From Chitinophaga filiformis (GTDB taxonomy: Bacteria; Bacteroidota; Bacteroidia; Chitinophagales; Chitinophagaceae), in the NCBI RefSeq assembly GCF_023100805.1, contig NZ_CP095855.1:5311001-5375000 (forward strand): DNA of 64,000 nucleotides, read 5' to 3'. The notes beneath the pieces were generated by a model. The model was not told where the DNA came from. It saw only the letters and a program-made list of their open reading frames with translations, and made no database searches. The translations under genes were made by a program, and so were the position numbers. Positions 38,601 to 47,139 of this stretch are shown here, one piece after another; positions within the stretch are counted from its first letter, which is position 1; each line of letters opens with the position of its first letter.

Positions 38601-39357
38601 AGAAATTTTGCGCTGCAGTAGCATCTGTATTCACGAGTTCACTTTGTTCAACTCCACCTGAAGTCGCATCTGTTGGTCCGAAAGTATAAGTAGTCCCATT
38701 TTCATCCACTAATTCCCAGATGCCATCTGTACTCACTGATAAGAGTGGATTTTTAGTTACCTTCAGCGCGTTCTCCGGAATACAATGAAAGTTGCCGCGT
38801 TCGTCGAAGAAGAATTTGCCGGATCTTCCGTTGAAATTGAAAAAATAAACGTCTGGCTCTGTATCAATATCCCCTTCCGTGATTCCCTTAAATAAAACAA
38901 ATGTATTAGGGTCCGTAAGCGTATAAGAGCTGTTTAGAAACTTCCCTTCACGCATTCTTGTATAGAAGCCGGTAGTTTCATTATCGGGCAGGCCGACAAT
39001 GGTACGGGTAATAACACCTCCGGCATTCAAAGCCCAGCCGGTACCTACCCAGCCGCTCATTTCTTCTACCTTTACACCTGACGCATGATATGAAAGGGAT
39101 ACAGGTAAAGATAATTTCCTGCTTTTAATGTCATAAACAGGAATAGAGATATCCGGTGTACCTGTATAATAACTTACAGGCCATGCTCCAAATTTACCCA
39201 GTGAGGCAGCCGTTGGAGAGGGCGGAACAACTTCGGGAATAAAGCCATTGCTTAAGCTACCGGCTTTCGATTGAGACTTCACAATGTGAGCCCCTAACAG
39301 GCATATTATAAAGGGTATATAAAATACGGAACGTATAGAGAACTTCTTCATCATCAA
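35683..39357 (-). CDS. Rhs/SpvB-like YD-repeat protein
   Basis: The 1224-aa protein has a signal peptide (to about 30, HIVKSQ). An N-terminal SpvB-like beta-module follows (KFGAWPVSYYTGTPDISIPV, LSYHASGVKVEEMSGWVGTG), with long beta-rich and YD-like segments after it. It ends in YYEYDGFGRLRMIKDNDRNI. It lacks the Rhs core and tip. In Chitinophaga-type genomes such proteins sit directly upstream of the DUF6443 Rhs protein; here the gap is 11 bases, so the two probably form one surface complex. Confidence 0.88.
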   Translation of the reverse strand: MMMKKFSIRSVFYIPFIICLLGAHIVKSQSKAGSLSNGFIPEVVPPSPTAASLGKFGAWPVSYYTGTPDISIPVYDIKSRKLSLPVSLSYHASGVKVEEMSGWVGTGWALNAGGVITRTIVGLPDNETTGFYTRMREGKFLNSSYTLTDPNTFVLFKGITEGDIDTEPDVYFFNFNGRSGKFFFDERGNFHCIPENALKVTKNPLLSVSTDGIWELVDENGTTYTFGPTDATSGGVEQSELVNTDATAAQNFWDNAWYLTRMVSNDKSDTISLQYTDKSESYTMRSTQSLRELTAQMGGYPADVNTSWTDILNTSKVLYNGVPNNDPMNTRYVTRGKGLLSSIRWSQGEMTFFAGSSRQDLQQGKLLDSIKVRATETGNNIKNFVLQYSYDGNRYYLDSLSDYNRTRTDKLVHSFYYYPGLPSRFSNAQDHWGYYNAAANQNLLPSAPSFQTPIFANREPNESAAKSGTLKRIKYPTGGYTDFDYELHRYEAGSIPNTPIAEIGEGRAYASTYNYKTPMPHDSIVFFDIPFSQDKLTISISYANYTRPNAKREGWLPFVRLERSTGDGNYVLVQEWNAYDQFPGGNIPANPDGTYDFSFPSIELPSLFSGSYRLTTDNSCSGFRCPEDNSTKAAIYADIWFKKYVEAPAGGGLAAPVAGGLRIKSMTNYDGLNITPSEIKTYKYSTGKILSYPRYVHYYAVDMFGVEGHTGMGPCNTDFAQYREVTSSSQAILGVTQGSSVGYTSVQEFNVDNQGNDNGYVEYNYLFYPDSTNNYYFDHTYWPNVDLQTAIASIPVNDYSYKRGLLSEKTVYAKNGIGYRKVSSQKDEYAFNDGDTTNLYRRMKGLRVKRLRVVEYPCFNEVDGQHIPVNDHFEFDYGYGFYNVITSWVQKVSTEQKTYDTQDGSELSTLIRYYYDNNKHLNVTRTITTDSKGNELTTYNKYPHEMVAGGQTTPYNDMIARNMIGNVIEERTVKTAGPELSMTRINYSVFTGTLIAPSRLENALMGNPAEEAALIQQYDDKGNVIQYKERNGLVQSLIFDHKSSSLVAKVTNASINTVAYTGFESTGNGYWQLSGAVSVGNAFSGKNFYTLSRGNIVRNNLSTATAYTVSYWSQGGAALVNGQTGTAGRTSNGWTFYKHQIAAGTATIIISGSASIDELRLHPQNAQMNTYTYDPLVGVTSQSDAAGNVTYYEYDGFGRLRMIKDNDRNILKVFDYQYSRSITQ

Positions 39358-39439
39358 AAAACTTTAGGTACAGTGGCCTATATCATCAGGCTCGATGTAT
39401 ATGTGACCCTCAATTGGATCAAACCCTCTCCGGACTACG

Positions 39440-40438
39440 TTATTTTGTAGTTTTGTCCTTTAACTCGTTAACCTGTTTCTGTAGCTCAATCACATGTAAG
39501 GTCAACTCCTCTATCTTCTGCAACAGGATCTTATTCATCTCTCCCAGGTCAGCACCATCTTTCGTCACCTCTTTCGCGGAGGGCACATCCGGCAGATGCT
39601 TATTAGCCTTAATATATGTCTCCAGATCCTGTAGTGGCATTAACTTATACTTCTCCCCGAAAACATAATCCGGCCAGTTATCGTAAGCCTTTACCTTGAT
39701 CCTTGTAAACATCGCATCTCCGTTAACTGCCAGCTTATACCCCTTGGTATCGGTAGTCCCGATTCCCACATTACCGTTCACCGCATTCCGCGCCCCGGCC
39801 AGTATAACATCTCCATTTGATTTGAAGACCAGGGGGGCGAAATATCCACCTGTGATGGCCCTGGTCGCGTAAAACTCAAGGGTTGGTCCAGTCAGATCGT
39901 TGCTGAAATAGCCATCTTTCCTTAAAGATACCAGCCACATATTCGGCTTACCTGATGCTAATGCCGTCGATGTCTTTATACTAAATTTAAGGTCTGAATA
40001 GGCAGCGGCATCTCCATCACTGATCATATTTATTGCACTCCTGGTAGCACCCATATCTATGGTCACTTTGTCTGCCGCAGGAGCGGTGCCTATACCAACA
40101 TTTCCCCCTGTGGTTAATGTGCCCTTCATATTCAGGTTGCCACTGTTGTCAAGGAACATCAGCTGGTCGGTATCTGTAGCATAATCAATACTTCCGTTAT
40201 CATGCGCCAGCCAGCGAAACTTGAACCCAATAGACTTAGCACCTAGCATTCCGTAGTTGATGGAACCATTTGACTGATAAATAAAGCCTGACCTGTTGTT
40301 TCCTGTATACAGGCCCGTGGTAATAGTATTGGTGTATACATTATTGGGGAATTGTATAGTGGTAAAGGTGTCCGTTTGTCCGTTTACGTACGGAGATAAT
40401 AATAACAATGCTGTTATGCTTAAAAGTTCCTTTTTCAT
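39440..40438 (-). CDS. Tail-fibre-like secreted protein
   Basis: The 332-aa protein has a signal peptide (to about 20, YVNGQ). It contains the repeated motif GNVGIGT typical of phage-tail-fibre-like Bacteroidota proteins. The conserved end DLETYIKANKHLPDVPSAKE precedes a terminal coiled coil (EMNKILLQKIEELTLHVIEL). The intramolecular chaperone (S74) triad is not evident. It is the first gene of the Rhs operon and probably trimeric on the surface. Confidence 0.85.
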   Translation of the reverse strand: MKKELLSITALLLLSPYVNGQTDTFTTIQFPNNVYTNTITTGLYTGNNRSGFIYQSNGSINYGMLGAKSIGFKFRWLAHDNGSIDYATDTDQLMFLDNSGNLNMKGTLTTGGNVGIGTAPAADKVTIDMGATRSAINMISDGDAAAYSDLKFSIKTSTALASGKPNMWLVSLRKDGYFSNDLTGPTLEFYATRAITGGYFAPLVFKSNGDVILAGARNAVNGNVGIGTTDTKGYKLAVNGDAMFTRIKVKAYDNWPDYVFGEKYKLMPLQDLETYIKANKHLPDVPSAKEVTKDGADLGEMNKILLQKIEELTLHVIELQKQVNELKDKTTK

Positions 40439-41084
40439 GGTATATAGATGAATTTATATTATGTTCTCTTGATTTTGATCTGTAAAAATGGCTGTCCAAT
40501 GTCAACACATGCTATGCTCACTATTGCCGCAACAGGTCAATGCACATTATTTTTTAACAATGCTATACAAACAAGATCTGAATCCAGGATTGAGAATTAT
40601 GACTATGCTCGAATAAAGTATAGGAAACCTATGAATGGGTATTGGGCAACATCTAATTTCAACTAGCCACAAAGGTGATAAAATGATGCGACAAAATACA
40701 TAACACCTTAGTTGTACGCATGTTATATCCCAGCAACATCCCACTCACCGCACAAAGAAAGACATGCTCAACGCAGCGTATATGCGTGTAGTCAATCAAT
40801 TTTTTACCTCTCATTCTATCTATAATGATTTCTTTCAAAGAAGGTTAACACATTCCGGAAATAAGGGAAAGGCGGAATATACAGACAGGCATTCCGTGAA
40901 AAACGATGCTAAGTTATCTTAATTCGGGATTATTGTTTCAGTGATGGGAATATCGCCGGCATAGAGATCCCGAAAGGATCCATCCGGCTTGTAAAATGGC
41001 GGGAAAGTATATTAACAGGATAATGCAGGAACAAGCGCCGCTGACCTACCTGCGTTAACCAGCGATAGACAGCGGCGCGTCTCA
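40439..41084. other. Intergenic region upstream of the Rhs operon
   Basis: I see no supportable gene in these 646 bases; short frames on both strands lack protein-like composition. It should hold the Rhs operon promoter, but no good TAnnTTTG match was found. A terminator-like stem lies at 41035-41078. Confidence 0.5.
41035..41078 (-). terminator. Probable terminator of the aldo/keto reductase gene
   Basis: GCGCCGCTG (41035-41043) pairs perfectly with CAGCGGCGC (41070-41078). On the minus strand TTGTT follows. It lies just past the reductase stop. Confidence 0.45.
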
Positions 41085-42074
41085 TTAACTTTTATCGACT
41101 AATTTATTCATGGATTCATTATACCGCTCACCTACATTAGGATATTTTTTGAGCAGGTCTTCAATCTCCTGTTTGTCGGCATCGGAGAGCGTGATATTCA
41201 CCGCTCCGGCATTCTCCTCCAGGTATCTTCTTCGTTTAGTGCCCGGGATCGGGATAATGTCTTCTCCCTGGTTCAGTACCCAGGCCAATGCCAATTGCGC
41301 TGCTGTAGCATGTTTAGTAGCTGCCAGTTCAGCAAATGCCTGTGCCAGGTGTTTATTGTTCTCAGCATATTCTCCCTGATATCTTGGCAGATTCCTCCTG
41401 AAGTCATTTTCTTTTAGTCCATCTACATCCAGTGTATTGGTCACAAGACCACGTGCCAGCGGGCTAAATGGTACAAAGGAGATCTTAAGCTCACGGCAGA
41501 CCGGAAGGATCTGGTCTTCCACATCTCTGGTAAGCAGGGAATATTCACTTTGTAATGCTGAAATAGGATGTACCGCATGCGCCTTCCGGATAGAGTTCAC
41601 GCCTGCTTCAGATAATCCCAGGTAGCGAACCTTCCCTTCCTTTACCAGGTCGGCCATAGCACCTACGGTCTCTTCAATGGGTATATTCGGATCAACACGG
41701 TGTACATAATAAAGGTCGATCACATCTGTCTGTAATCTCCTAAGGCTTTCCGTTACAGCCTTTTTCATATATGCGGGTGACCCGTTAAACCCCGAAGGCT
41801 GACCATCAGGGCCGGCAAGGGTAAAGCCGAATTTAGTGGCGATAAACACTTTTGACCTGTTCGGCTTAAGTACCTTTGCCACCAGTTCTTCATTTTTACC
41901 ATTGGCATAAATATCCGCCGTATCCCAGAAATTAATGCCCAGCTCAATAGCGCGTTCAAGTGTGGCAATAGACTCAGCATCATTTGCCTCACCATAGGCA
42001 TGGTTCATGCCCATACATCCCAGTCCTATTGCTGACAATAAGACGTCTGTATTACCTAATTTTCTGTACTTCAT
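41085..42074 (-). CDS. Aldo/keto reductase
   Basis: The 329-aa cytoplasmic TIM-barrel oxidoreductase uses NADPH. The catalytic tetrad is visible as Asp51 and Tyr56 (FWDTADIYANG), Lys81 (IATKFGF) and His125 (YYVHRVDP). The C-terminal cofactor-binding region reads IPIPGTKRRRYLEENAGA. The overall pattern is close to the AKR13/YakC group. The physiological carbonyl substrate is not evident. A LysR regulator gene lies upstream on the same strand. Confidence 0.93.
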   Translation of the reverse strand: MKYRKLGNTDVLLSAIGLGCMGMNHAYGEANDAESIATLERAIELGINFWDTADIYANGKNEELVAKVLKPNRSKVFIATKFGFTLAGPDGQPSGFNGSPAYMKKAVTESLRRLQTDVIDLYYVHRVDPNIPIEETVGAMADLVKEGKVRYLGLSEAGVNSIRKAHAVHPISALQSEYSLLTRDVEDQILPVCRELKISFVPFSPLARGLVTNTLDVDGLKENDFRRNLPRYQGEYAENNKHLAQAFAELAATKHATAAQLALAWVLNQGEDIIPIPGTKRRRYLEENAGAVNITLSDADKQEIEDLLKKYPNVGERYNESMNKLVDKS

Positions 42075-42353
42075 AAGATCATCATTTGTTACATTAGTTA
42101 AAGATACAAACTAGTAGTCAGATGGCGCGAGGTATGCTTTAATATCCTGTTAATTAGTTGCCGCCATTATTTTAATGTCCTGCTTGTTCTATCTGGCAAC
42201 CAGTCTCAGCTGATGTTACAAACACCACTTATCTGGCGTATTCTGACCCGCAACGGGTGCGGGGCTAAAGGAATGAAGGTATTGGAAAAGTCATTATTGG
42301 AAACAAGACGCTGATTCAACAGATGAGAGAAAAACGGGTAGCACACCTCCGAA

Positions 42354-43223
42354 CTACTGTACCTTCACCTCCTTCAACATCATCCGGAGTCGTTTTACTG
42401 CAGCCTTTTCATATGCATCCTTCAATGAAACAATTGTGGTCGCTCTTATCACATTTTTATCTTTAATGGGAATAGCTATGAACTCCTTCTCCGGCACAAC
42501 CGTTTCAATATGGATCGTATGCCACTTCCCTGTTCGTACCAGGTCCAACATAGTAGGGATATCGTTCACTTCGATAGCAAATTCGGGCTCATAACCCTTA
42601 AACATTTTACCAATAAAATGTTTGGTGTTATAGCCCTGGGTTGCCAATACCAGGGGAAGCTGTGTAATATCACTCAAGGTGACGGAAGTTTTACGGGATA
42701 TTTCGGACCTCGCTGACGTGATCAGCCGCATAGGAGAACTGAACAGTTCTTCCGTTTTAAATTGCCGGGGCAGATTAAAATCCTTGAATATTAATATCAT
42801 GTCCAGCTCAAAACGCTCCAGCATTCCTATTAATCCATCCGAGACGCCGTAAACAATCCTTACCTTAATGGCGGGAAACTTATTTGTAAAGCGTATCAAG
42901 GCCTGCGTAAAGATATTCCGGAGACCGTAGCTAACACCAATAAAAATAGTCCCGGTGTTCAACTTATTTAAATCTTCTATCAGGGAGAGACCATCATTTG
43001 CTTTTTTGATACTTTGGGACGCATAATCAGCAAATAACTGGCCTGCCTCGGTAAGCACAATCCGGTTACCCACCCGGTTAAATAAAGGCGTTCCCAGTTC
43101 GATCTCCAGCTGTTTTATCTGCTGCGATAGTGTGCTCTGGCTGATATGCAAACTCTGAGCAGCTTCCGTAAAGTTCAGCAGTTCCTTTGCTTTTAAGAAA
43201 TATTTCAGTTGTCTCAACTCCAT
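42354..43223 (-). CDS. LysR-family transcriptional regulator
   Basis: The 289-aa protein has an N-terminal winged helix (1-60: LRQLKYFLKAKELLNFTEAA, LHISQSTLSQQIKQLE). A two-lobed periplasmic-binding-like effector domain (about 90-289) follows. It is divergent from the GNAT gene and upstream of the aldo/keto reductase, so either could be its target. Repeated TGCATCG sequences right before its start may be its operator. Confidence 0.93.
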   Translation of the reverse strand: MELRQLKYFLKAKELLNFTEAAQSLHISQSTLSQQIKQLEIELGTPLFNRVGNRIVLTEAGQLFADYASQSIKKANDGLSLIEDLNKLNTGTIFIGVSYGLRNIFTQALIRFTNKFPAIKVRIVYGVSDGLIGMLERFELDMILIFKDFNLPRQFKTEELFSSPMRLITSARSEISRKTSVTLSDITQLPLVLATQGYNTKHFIGKMFKGYEPEFAIEVNDIPTMLDLVRTGKWHTIHIETVVPEKEFIAIPIKDKNVIRATTIVSLKDAYEKAAVKRLRMMLKEVKVQ

Positions 43224-43225
43224 GG

Positions 43226-43255
43226 TGCATCGGTTTTATCGATGGGTTGCATCGA
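43226..43255. promoter_or_regulatory. Candidate LysR operator
   Basis: TGCATCG (43226-43232) and TTGCATCGA (43247-43255) flank ATCGATG, giving overlapping direct and inverted repeats at the LysR start codon. Autoregulation by this regulator is an inference. Confidence 0.3.
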
Positions 43256-43374
43256 AAAATACAGTTTTGCCAATGTAGACATTTCTTTAAACTTTGCGGT
43301 AGGAAATATGAAAACTTCTCTACGCCGATTTAGAGAAATCATATTCCGTTTATCATACTAAACGAACTAAAAAA

Positions 43375-43899
43375 ATGGCATTCGGGTTTAGAAAAGCATC
43401 AATAACAGAACAATCCAGGGTGTGGGAGATCCTGGAACAGGCCATCATCCGCAGAAGAGCAGATGGAAGTAATCAATGGCAGGACGGATATCCCAATCCT
43501 GCCGTCGTACAAAAAGACATTGAGGCGGGGATAGGTTTTGTACTGACCGACAACGACTTAATTGCCGGATATGCTGCGGTATTGATCAACGATGAGCCTA
43601 CATATGCCGATATAGAAGGTGAATGGCTGACAAATGAAGATTTTGTGGTAGTTCACAGGGTCGCTATCGCACAGGACCACCTGGGCAAAGGCTTATCCGG
43701 TAAGATGCTCGAATATATAGAAGCATATGCCGCTGATAATAATATCTATAGCGTCAAGGTAGATACCAATTTTGATAACATCGCAATGATGAAGATCTTT
43801 GAGAAACGGGGATATATCTATTGCGGAGAAGTATATTTCAGGGGTTCTCCAAGGAGGGCCTATGAGAAAGTACTGCCGAGAAACACGGAAATCCGGTAG
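43375..43899 (+). CDS. GNAT-family N-acetyltransferase
   Basis: The 174-aa protein uses acetyl-CoA. Strand 4 and the pyrophosphate loop read HRVAIAQDHLGKGLSGKML (the Q/RxxGxG/A signature), followed by VKVDTNFDNIAMMKIFEKRG and the usual Tyr-rich end. The acceptor is unknown. It is transcribed divergently from the LysR gene. Confidence 0.9.
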   Translation: MAFGFRKASITEQSRVWEILEQAIIRRRADGSNQWQDGYPNPAVVQKDIEAGIGFVLTDNDLIAGYAAVLINDEPTYADIEGEWLTNEDFVVVHRVAIAQDHLGKGLSGKMLEYIEAYAADNNIYSVKVDTNFDNIAMMKIFEKRGYIYCGEVYFRGSPRRAYEKVLPRNTEIR

Positions 43900-44001
43900 G
43901 AAGATCTAAGGGCAAGAAACGAATTCCTGTATCAGAGCAGAAGCGGCAGGCTGGTTAACGGCAACTGCTTAAAACACAGCCTGTCTGCAGACTTACCGAG
44001 T

Positions 44002-44319
44002 TCACCTATCCCTCAATGGCGGCGGCCCGTGCAGTACAAGTTCCCATTCTTCATACTCCGGATCAACTTTAAACGAGGGGTCGCAATATGCGCGTAGATA
44101 GTCTGTCGCTCTCTTCTCTGCATATTTAGCGTTGACAACGTTTCCATCATCATCCAACTCAATTACATTTGCATATATCGCAAACACCTGTTCAATTGCA
44201 CTGGGCTCCTCTCCATATAGCGAAAGGTAGTCAATGCCTTCAAGTGTGTCTTGTGTCCCACTTGCCATGAAATAAGCAAAGGTCCTTAAGGCCCCACTAA
44301 ATGAGTTACTTAATTTCAT
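44002..44319 (-). CDS. Small hypothetical protein, 105 aa
   Basis: The 105-aa acidic protein (MKLSNSFSGALRTFAYFMAS, then YLSLYGEEPSAIEQVF) is conserved-looking, has no signal peptide, and ends ELVLHGPPPLRD. I cannot name its family with confidence. It follows the helical-domain gene by about 65 bases on the same strand. Confidence 0.6.
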   Translation of the reverse strand: MKLSNSFSGALRTFAYFMASGTQDTLEGIDYLSLYGEEPSAIEQVFAIYANVIELDDDGNVVNAKYAEKRATDYLRAYCDPSFKVDPEYEEWELVLHGPPPLRDR

Positions 44320-44384
44320 ATCTTAAAAATTACTTTATAGCATCAGGAAATAACTTTCAGGCTGTTTAGCAGGATAGCAAAAGA

Positions 44385-45203
44385 TCACCGCTTTACATTT
44401 GCATCATCCAACAACATCTCAAGAAAACCCGCCACATCATACCCGGTAAATATCTCTACCAGGTCGAGTCCTTTCAATGTATCCGGCTCCGCCAGCGCCT
44501 GGATGATGGTATCCGTCCAGCTCACATCCGAACGCGCCTCAGCATCCCGCACCAGGAAAATGGCCATGATCGTCCGCAATAATGCAAGTGGCTCCTGCTG
44601 ATAAGCTTCTATGAAATGATTGCGCATTTTTCCATATGCTTCCTCTATCTCGTATAATCTTCCGAGGCAGAACAAAGCATATGCCCTTCGTTCCGGAGGG
44701 TGAGTTGCATCCTGCCATTCCTGCCGGAACAACATCTCCGTACCGGGCATTCCCTGTCCTGCATGCATCAGTATATGCTGCGCCTGACGCGCCATTACGT
44801 GATCAGGCGCTACTGCCCACTGCCGCAGCTGTGGCGCTAAAAATACCAGGGAAGATACCAGTTCCGCATAACCATCCGTACGCAAAGCCGGTTGCGACAT
44901 AATTTTATATAAAAGCGCCAGCAAACGTTGCGGCTCCTTTGCCACTGGCAATATACGCGCCAGAACAGTAGCCGTAGCATACGCTGCATCGTAATACCCG
45001 CCATGCGCGCATACACTCCACCGGATGCGTTCAGCACATTTTTCCGCTATACGATCATCACCAGTTAATAATCCGTTGATATTAGCCGGCAATTCTTCTC
45101 CCGTACCAATGGCCGTCTGAAGTTGGCGCCAGTCAGTCTTATTCAGCTCTATCTGAAGGTAGTCGGGTATTACAGGGTCCCTCCCATCGGCCAGTTTTTC
45201 CAA
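44385..45203 (-). CDS. Helical protein sharing a domain with the 746-aa MORN protein
   Basis: The 272-aa all-helical protein matches residues about 390-660 of the protein at 20.2-22.4 kb. Shared positions include ELxKxDW, TAxGxG, LPxxINGxL, IxW and a later RRAYALFCLGRLY / GRGYALYSLCYYY block. The only usable start is TTG at 45203: an in-frame stop lies 15 bases upstream and the first ATG is far inside. It overlaps the preceding gene by 34 bases, so it depends on coupling or is fused to it by a frameshift. Its function is unknown. Confidence 0.65.
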   Translation of the reverse strand: MEKLADGRDPVIPDYLQIELNKTDWRQLQTAIGTGEELPANINGLLTGDDRIAEKCAERIRWSVCAHGGYYDAAYATATVLARILPVAKEPQRLLALLYKIMSQPALRTDGYAELVSSLVFLAPQLRQWAVAPDHVMARQAQHILMHAGQGMPGTEMLFRQEWQDATHPPERRAYALFCLGRLYEIEEAYGKMRNHFIEAYQQEPLALLRTIMAIFLVRDAEARSDVSWTDTIIQALAEPDTLKGLDLVEIFTGYDVAGFLEMLLDDANVKR

Positions 45204-45901
45204 TGTGTATTTGGTGTTTTAGTTGGTTGATAAAATGAGACATCCCCTGTCTCCAGTACGTTTGCGATCTGCCGGAATGTTTCCACAGCAGAAGGCAATT
45301 CCTCACCTGAGAGGTCATTATGATACCATTCGTCCAGTCTTAACAGCAAAGGCAGATCTTTCGGTATCCTGTCCCTTATTTCTTCTTCTAATGCCAGAAA
45401 TCCGGCCCTGTGCTCTGGTACGAAAGCCCGGGCAAACTCCCATACACTGATAGCAGGCGCCTTTGCCAACGTTACACCACGTGCGGCATAATATGCAGGG
45501 TCGTGTAAAACGGGTGTTTCCTCCCCGTTCAGTAAAATGGCGGTGGCCTCAGGATGCAGGGTCTCGCGGAAGTCAGGACCAAACGCCGGCATCCCCTCAC
45601 AATCATCTGTCATCGTCATAAAGTTAAAGTTATGCGTCCCGGGAGTGAATGGCAGACAGTTGCCGTAGAAATAGAGGCAGTTGTATAATCCGTTATGCCC
45701 GCCGAAACGATAGTTATATCCGATGATATCGAACAGCAATACCCATCTTTCTTTATCGCCATACACGGATAAGCGGCAGTCTATGTGATACACGTTCCCG
45801 TTATCCAGTACCGGATATTCAAATTGGCTGGCATATGTGTCTAATTGCATAAGGATGTCCGCTGCTGTAAATGCTGCGTGCCGGCTTGGCTGGGATTCCA
45901 T
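45170..45901 (-). CDS. Hypothetical protein, 243 aa, overlapping the helical-domain gene
   Basis: The soluble protein has a conserved-looking N-terminal beta region (DTYASQFEYPVLDNGNVYHI, YGDKERWVLLFDIIGYNYRF, GGHNGLYNCLYFYGNCLPFT) and a helical end. I do not assign a family. It ends 34 bases inside the downstream gene, which supplies the shared helical domain, so the two may act as one unit. Confidence 0.65.
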   Translation of the reverse strand: MESQPSRHAAFTAADILMQLDTYASQFEYPVLDNGNVYHIDCRLSVYGDKERWVLLFDIIGYNYRFGGHNGLYNCLYFYGNCLPFTPGTHNFNFMTMTDDCEGMPAFGPDFRETLHPEATAILLNGEETPVLHDPAYYAARGVTLAKAPAISVWEFARAFVPEHRAGFLALEEEIRDRIPKDLPLLLRLDEWYHNDLSGEELPSAVETFRQIANVLETGDVSFYQPTKTPNTHWKNWPMGGTL

Positions 45902-45969
45902 AGCGTTATTTTACAGGACAAATATACAAAAAAGAGAAAGCCAACTCTATGAACAGGCTTTCAGGGATT

Positions 45970-46152
45970 CTATATACCAGGATCTCCTTTCTCAGCCCTA
46001 ATGGTAATTCGTTTCCCCGTCAGGGTCAGCGCCCCGCTACATTTATAGGTTGCATTTACCCCGATCATAACAACATCAGGCGTTTTCACTTTGGATATCA
46101 ACGATCTATAATATAACCAAGGTAATTGTGCCACAGGCTGTGGCACAAACCT
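45970..46152 (-). pseudogene. Protein-coding remnant without a start codon
   Basis: A 60-codon minus-strand frame between two stops reads FVPQPVAQLPWLYYRSLI, then KTPDVVMIGVNATYKCSGAL and TLTGKRITIRAEKGDPGI. The composition is clearly protein-like and the end resembles the C-terminus of a beta-rich surface protein, but no ATG lies before the middle of the frame. It is likely the 3' remnant of a lost gene. A perfect palindrome overlaps its 5' part. Confidence 0.45.
46126..46148. promoter_or_regulatory. Perfect 11-bp inverted repeat
   Basis: Arms TTGTGCCACAG (46126-46136) and CTGTGGCACAA (46138-46148) are separated by one base. The symmetry suits a dimeric regulator site or a hairpin. It lies about 150 bases upstream of the plus-strand hydrolase gene. 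Confidence 0.4.
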
Positions 46153-46296
46153 CTACAAAACAGCGGCATGCAGCACGTAGTATATACCCCGTTAAAAATG
46201 ACTATGTATGCGGTTTGATTGCCGTTAGCATGGCCACTATTTGAGAAATGGTATCAAACTTGCCATGTATAATACCAAATATCTATCAGGCAAGAA

Positions 46297-47052
46297 GTGA
46301 TGAAATCTATGACGCAAAGTGTGAATGTGGTTTTCTTAGGGCTGTTTATGCTCGTTAGTCTCGCCGTGGGCGCTCAGCCCATACCGGATGCACCAGAAAA
46401 AGAGCGAAAAACCGTCTATCTTTTTAGTGGATTGGGGGCAGACTCAAGTGTATTTATGAACCTGAAACTCCCGGGGTATCACAAAGTGTACATCACCTGG
46501 GTTCCCGCCTTGCCAAAGGAAACAATAACCGAATATGCCAGTAGGATAAAGAGCCAGATCACGGTCGACAACCCGGATATTATCGGACTTTCCTTTGGAG
46601 GAATAGTGGCCGTTGAAGTGTCCAAGCAGATAAAAGTAAATAAAATGGTATTGATCTCTTCCGTCAAAACAAAGAGTGAATTGAACAGGGTACAGTTTTT
46701 CTTCATGAAACTGGGCCTGTACCGGATCATTCCCGGTCCACTGATAAACCGCACCAATTTCCTTACCTACCGGTATTTTGGCGCCCGGTCCCCAAAAGAT
46801 AAAAAGACATTAACACACTTATTGGAGAACACAGATGTATCTTTCTTCCGTTGGGCATTGAAAAGTATTGCCTGCTGGGACAATGAAACAGCACCGGAAA
46901 GAACCATTCAGATCAATGGCACCGCTGACAGGGTAATAACCACCGGGCGTGTGCATGCTGACTATCGTATTAAGGGCGGAGGGCACCTCATGGTTTACAA
47001 TAAAGCAGACACGATCAGCAAAATTATCACGAAGTATTTCCGTGAACGATAA
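46297..47052 (+). CDS. Secreted alpha/beta hydrolase
   Basis: The 251-aa protein has a signal peptide (to about residue 27, LAVGAQ). The triad is visible as Ser99 in GLSFGG, Asp211 in NGTADRVI and His230 in GGGHLMVY. The start YLFSGLGAD resembles lipase/thioesterase-type hydrolases of Bacteroidota. It probably works in the periplasm; the substrate is unknown. It converges with the barrel gene on a shared hairpin. Confidence 0.85.
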   Translation: MMKSMTQSVNVVFLGLFMLVSLAVGAQPIPDAPEKERKTVYLFSGLGADSSVFMNLKLPGYHKVYITWVPALPKETITEYASRIKSQITVDNPDIIGLSFGGIVAVEVSKQIKVNKMVLISSVKTKSELNRVQFFFMKLGLYRIIPGPLINRTNFLTYRYFGARSPKDKKTLTHLLENTDVSFFRWALKSIACWDNETAPERTIQINGTADRVITTGRVHADYRIKGGGHLMVYNKADTISKIITKYFRER

Positions 47053-47089
47053 ACCTGCGTCCTGCATGAGCGACTTGCCAAAACACAAA

Positions 47090-47111
47090 GCCATCAGCGA
47101 TTGCTGATGGC
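47090..47111. terminator. Hairpin between convergent genes
   Basis: GCCATCAGC (47090-47098) pairs with GCTGATGGC (47103-47111). The minus-strand side continues TTTGTGTTTTGG, so it best serves the barrel-protein gene. Confidence 0.6.
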
Positions 47112-47139
47112 CCTGATATCTGCTTATCAGACACGCAAG

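Noticed and set aside
39440..40438. Tail-fibre-like gene as a sign of a prophage
   Set aside because: No phage structural, lysis or integrase genes are near; such proteins are regular companions of Bacteroidota Rhs genes.
40448..40744. Short frames on both strands upstream of the Rhs operon
   Set aside because: They overlap each other on opposite strands, are Cys/Ile-rich without domain character, and have no supporting context.
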